Below, in pieces: positions 59,626 to 64,000 of a stretch of 64,000 nt of DNA. How positions within the stretch are numbered: the first letter of the stretch is position 1; every line of letters begins with the position of its first letter. The translations under genes were made by a program, and so were the position numbers. The notes below the pieces were generated by a model. That model saw only the letters and a program-made list of their open reading frames with translations. It made no database searches and had not been told where the DNA came from. Source of the DNA: Dirofilaria immitis (Eukaryota; Nematoda; Chromadorea; Rhabditida; Onchocercidae); assembly GCA_024305405.1 (NCBI GenBank), contig JAKNDB010000088.1:2250001-2314000 (forward strand). Reading direction: 5' to 3'.

Positions 59626-62600
59626 ATGTTTGCGTTCCGCTCTAAGATAGGTTATCAAAATATCGATGATGAAAGTATTCCATCCCGAACATATTTTACC
59701 AACAGCGAGCAAACACCCTTAATTTCTGAAGGAAGAATACCGTAAGCTTTCTCATTATTTCCATCCAGTATTTTGAGCATTTAATTTAGAAAATGTTAAG
59801 TCATAACAATTTATTATGTATAGTTATTGTAATAGGTTATTATTATATGCAATAATAATTTTCCAAATTAGTAAGTTTTAATTCATCAAAAACAAAATTT
59901 AGGATTAAACATTGATTGATAACAATATCATTATTGACTATAAGCAGTAAATTATAATTTCGATTTAGTAAGATCGAACTTTTTATTTTTATAGAGAAGA
60001 TGATGTACCGGCGGATGTATATGGTGATCCTCCGTTGGAGCATGGTATTGCAACAAGCGAAGAAGATGCTGCATGTTACGCTGCTACAAGTTCCGGTGTT
60101 TTATGGGATGGAGTAGAGAATTTAGATCAGGTATATCGTATGAATTATTCTAAAATTGCTTTCATTCCATCCAGCTAAAAGAAAATTGATAGTATATTAG
60201 ATGATATATTGATCGAACCTTAAAGTTTTAAACTCTGAAAGCGTAGAATGTATTTGAAACGTATCGATTAGCAATAGCTAGATAATCTATCAATAACTGT
60301 TATAGATTTCAAATTTTGAAAGTTTAGAATATGTTTGAAAGATATTACTCGTATCTTGACTTGAAGTATGATCCAACATTTGAATTATAAATGAACGGTT
60401 GGTTTAAACAGATACTTTATATTGAGTAATATCATCGGTAAAATGCTAGAAATCTCATTACAAATAGCACTATAAAAAATCATGAAATGCAGATCTTATT
60501 CTCTTTTTAATTGATCGTTCTATGATTTTACTTAGGACTTAGGATCTGTCCACTCTTTCATGATAATTTTACTCTCTCAGTCAAAAAAATAAATAAATAA
60601 AAATAAAAATCCATATGCATGTCTCAGAATATACATATTTTCATAATGCTATAGTCCATTTCTCTTTCCTTTCATTTTTAGAAATATATGTATATTTTTT
60701 AAATGTAATTATTCGATTAGTCAATACGGGATAAAGAACGAATAGAATTTGTGTTTGTTAGTGTTTTACGATTGTTATACAAAAATAAGAAATGATATAT
60801 TTTAGAATAGTCTATTGCAGTTTTTCACCCGAGTTTACGAGTATCATCAAAATGGTGGATATCTTTGCATAGTTATTAAGCATATTCTTACTCTACTTCA
60901 ATTTATATTTGTTGTTTGGTTTGTTGCATTTTACAAGCACGCGTGGATTACGATGTTTTGTTCAGAAATAAGAATATTACCGCAGAAGGAAAGCCAACTG
61001 GTGGGAAAATTCGGCTTGAAGTAAGTCTCTATTTCTCTTTTTATAGTAGTTTTTCTCTTTTTTGAGCAAAATAAGCTTACATTACTTATCTCGCTTTGTT
61101 TTTATCTTTTTGTTATGTACAAACTTCTTTTTGCTTCATCTGATTGCCTTCATAGGTTTAAGATACAACGTTGAAAATGTAGAAAAAGCCTAGTTATCTT
61201 AAATCTTATATATTTTTCGAGATCTAGAAAAAAAAATGATGTTGGATAAATAAGTTGCAGTACAAGATTCGATTATGGAATTAGATCGAATTCTTTGCAT
61301 AAGATTTTACTTGTTTGAGATTCGTCACAATCTAATGAGCTTAACGAAGCGATTAGTTTTTTCTGTTTATAATGATGAAGTTTATAGTCACATTATTATA
61401 AAAGTATTTTATGATTAAAAGAATTATAAAAAAATCTAAGATTTTGAAAATCTAAGAAATTGAAAGATATGTTTTGCATGGAATTTGTAAATTCCAAATT
61501 TAGCTTTTATGCTTTTTTCTATCAGGATGTTATATATCCGGATTGGAGTCATATAGATGCTTTCACATTATGCTTGTTGGTCTTTGCCGTTTTATTTTGG
61601 ATTTTTCGAGCTGCACGGGTCTTTTATCAAATTTATCAGTTTGGTGAAATACGTACTTTTTATCATTCAGCACTGGGTAAGATTTGTTGGTTTTTTCGTT
61701 TTTTTTGTCTTTTGCTATGTTTCTGATTACAGCCAAAAATTATAACTTGTTTATTGATTTCATTTCTTACTTTAGTTTGCATGAGTTTCAGTCCGAATAA
61801 CAATTAATGGGTTTCATAAATAATAAATCACTACCAAATATATGTTGAAGTTTCGAGATAACTTCCCTAGCTATTTTGCTATCCCAATAATTTCTATTTA
61901 CTGATATTTTTGAAGGCATTGAGGATGTATTATTGAGTGACCTTAAATGGCAAGAAGTTGTGCAACTTATATGCGATAAACAACCATCTATACATTTAAT
62001 TTTAAATAAAGAAGGAATTACTGCTTTGGATCTTTATCAACGTATTCTGAGACATAAGGTAATATTTCTTACATTTCTTGCATTTTCTTTCTTCTTGGTA
62101 TGACGCATTGTTCACGAATTTACTGCTTGAATGATTTCATTATGAATATGTATCTATGCAATAATCAAATAACTTTTTTTTATTGTTGTTCCCATGCTTT
62201 TAATTTCTACATTTCAGAATTATTTTGTCGCCCTTGTGAACAAAGAAATACTGCCACCAATAATCAATGTGCCTTTCATTGGTCCAATGCCGTATTTACC
62301 GAATGGTTTGAAAATGAATTTGGAATGGCTGTTATTTTATGGAGTGTGGTCACCATGGAAAGGGCCATATGAACTAAAAGAAGAATACAAACATGCACAA
62401 AATATTTTTAGGCTTGGTAAGAACAACGTAATAATAAATGAAACACTATTTGATCTAAATTGAAATGATAAGAAGCTTCGTTCTTTCGCCTTAGTACTGA
62501 AATTTTCCTTCACTATAAAATTCGATATCAATAAATTTCTTTCTTAAGAACTATTTTAAAATTATCTGATGATAATCAGCAAGAATATGATTGGAATTTT

Positions 62601-63709
62601 TATTTTATGAATAAATGAAATTTGTTTACAATCCAAAACATTTATGAAGATGAGTGTTCTGTGGTATTTAACATTGTTCGTAATGTGGTTATTGTTTTGC
62701 AGCGGATGAATTAGATTCAGCAATATTGAAAATGGCTATTGGTAACTTTATTCTTTTCCCGCTTGTATTCATTTATCAAGTACTATATTTCTTCTTTACT
62801 TATGGTGAGCTGCTAAAGCGAGATCCGAGTTCTTTTGCTATGCGTAGGTATTCAAACTTTGGAAGGTAATTTCTACACTACTTATTTCGTATTTATGTGG
62901 AAGTTTTCGACCTTATGTTTTTTATGAAAATTTTATAATACTTGATATATGATTATATGATAACAAAGATGAATATATTGCAGGAATAAGTTGCGACATT
63001 TTAATGAGTTAGATCATGAATTACGAATCCGTCTTTCAAAAAGTCATCGAGCGGCAACTCAGTATATGGAGCAATTTGTTTCACCACTTGGGCAGGTTAT
63101 CGCTAGAAAAGTGCAATTCGTTGCAGGTGCAATTTGCATAGTATTGCTTCTATTAGGTCTGTGGGATGAAGATGTATTATCGGTTAGTTTGATGCACAAT
63201 TTTAATCATTTTAGTTTCCTTTTTCTAAAGAAATAATTGCTTTGTTGTTGCCTCATTTATTCTTTTAAAAAGTGATTGGTGATTTATGTTTTTGAGCAGA
63301 AGGTCTAAGTGAGTTTTAAGATTAAAATTGAAATAAACGAATCATTTTGTTAGAATGCTGATCGAAAGTTTAATCTTAGGAAAGAGTCTTTATTGTTAAT
63401 GATGATAAGTTACAAGTTTTTGCATATTTGATCTAAAAAGCTATAAGATATATTGGTAAGCATTAAAACATATATGATTTCGAGGTTACGAATATGAAGT
63501 GTTATATGAAAAAAATATTTTAAAGTAAAATAAGTTAATTTGAGATTGAACACGTGCTGACGATCATATCTGCATCTGGTTTAATTGCTGTCGCATGTCA
63601 ATCATTCATTGGGGATGAAAATATGATTTACTGGCCTGAAACACTGCTGGATATGGTAATTGCACAAATACATTATGCACCTGATTCATGGAAGGGAAAG
63701 CCCACACAG
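59626..63709 (+). CDS. atg-9: ATG9 autophagy membrane protein (3' end outside the window)
   Basis: Exons: 59626-59741, 59995-60130, 60821-61020, 61526-61676, 61916-62058, 62218-62416, 62703-62865, 62984-63182, 63545-63709, continuing off the right edge. ATG9 is a multispanning vesicle protein and lipid scramblase that seeds the autophagosome. Family landmarks include ENLDQFFTRVYEYHQNGGYL, hydrophobic IVIKHILTLLQFIFVVWF, VDYDVLF (after correction), ALDLYQRILRHKNYFVALVN, LLFYGVWSPWKGPYELKEEY, LRHFNELDHEL, YMEQFVSPL, WDEDVLSIEHVLT and IHYAPDSWKG. The acidic N-terminal cytosolic region contains YQNIDDES. Exon 60821-61020 is 200 bases where the phases need 201; one extra T in the run 60929-60932 restores the frame. 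The visible product is about 490 residues. No further exon was recognised in 63710-64000. Confidence 0.95.
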
Positions 63710-64000
63710 GTAGCGCTGTTTTTTCAATTAATCGTTTTCATCATCATAAAATTTATACTAAACTAAGAAAGTATTGATAATACATGCATAGTCATAGTTT
63801 AGGAATCTTAATCGTCTGTTTCTCTTTTAAATTTCCATATCTTTTTGATTAGATGGCTCTTTTGATAACGTTAATGTAGATATTGGAGAAAAAGAATTTA
63901 TGACTGTTATGTTTTATAGCTCGTGAAAGGATTTTTGTCCCTGTTAAACTTAAAATATTTCACAATAATTTCGGTTCTTTAAAAGCTGCTTGTGAAGATA

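Noticed and set aside
63890..64000. Possible next atg-9 exon starting after tttatag near 63919
   Set aside because: None of the three frames resembles the expected ATG9 continuation after the IHYAPDSWKG block, so no exon was called.

Overview
The window is a strongly AT-rich, intron-rich eukaryotic genomic segment that is almost certainly from a nematode. The unc-62-type homeobox gene carries two alternative homeodomain-arm exons, as described for Caenorhabditis elegans unc-62. The other recognisable genes (PACS, ATG9) are generic animal genes. The long introns, the many trinucleotide microsatellites and the base composition do not resemble C. elegans; a clade III (spirurid or filarial-like) nematode is my guess, not a demonstrated assignment. 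There is no bacterial, phage, viral or CRISPR content.

Layout, left to right. (1) 551-26691, plus strand: the 3' two thirds of unc-62 (MEIS/homothorax TALE homeobox), including a 5.9 kb and a 10.4 kb intron. The N-terminal MEIS exons lie left of the window. (2) 26692-34139: gene-poor AT-rich spacer between convergent genes. (3) 34140-41952, minus strand: two unrecognised membrane-protein gene models, plus a plus-strand ORF at 37576-37941 that conflicts with one of them. (4) 43100-50376, minus strand: a complete 18-exon PACS (phosphofurin acidic cluster sorting) gene of about 810 residues. (5) 50377-59625: a 9 kb divergent spacer with GA/CT tracts and a very long AAT microsatellite. (6) 59626 to the right edge, plus strand: the 5' part of the autophagy gene atg-9.

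An unexpected technical theme runs through the coding exons. In the three recognisable genes, seven conserved exons need a one-base correction, always inside a short A or T run. In each case the correction restores both the family similarity and the splice phase. This is best read as residual homopolymer error in the assembly rather than as pseudogenes, and it should be assumed for the two unknown genes too.

The genes are not an operon. UNC-62 is a nuclear transcription factor, PACS a cytosolic trafficking adaptor, and ATG9 a multispanning vesicle protein and lipid scramblase of autophagy. The most biologically interesting signal is the unc-62 alternative exon pair with UGCAUG (RBFOX-type) elements upstream of one exon and downstream of the other.
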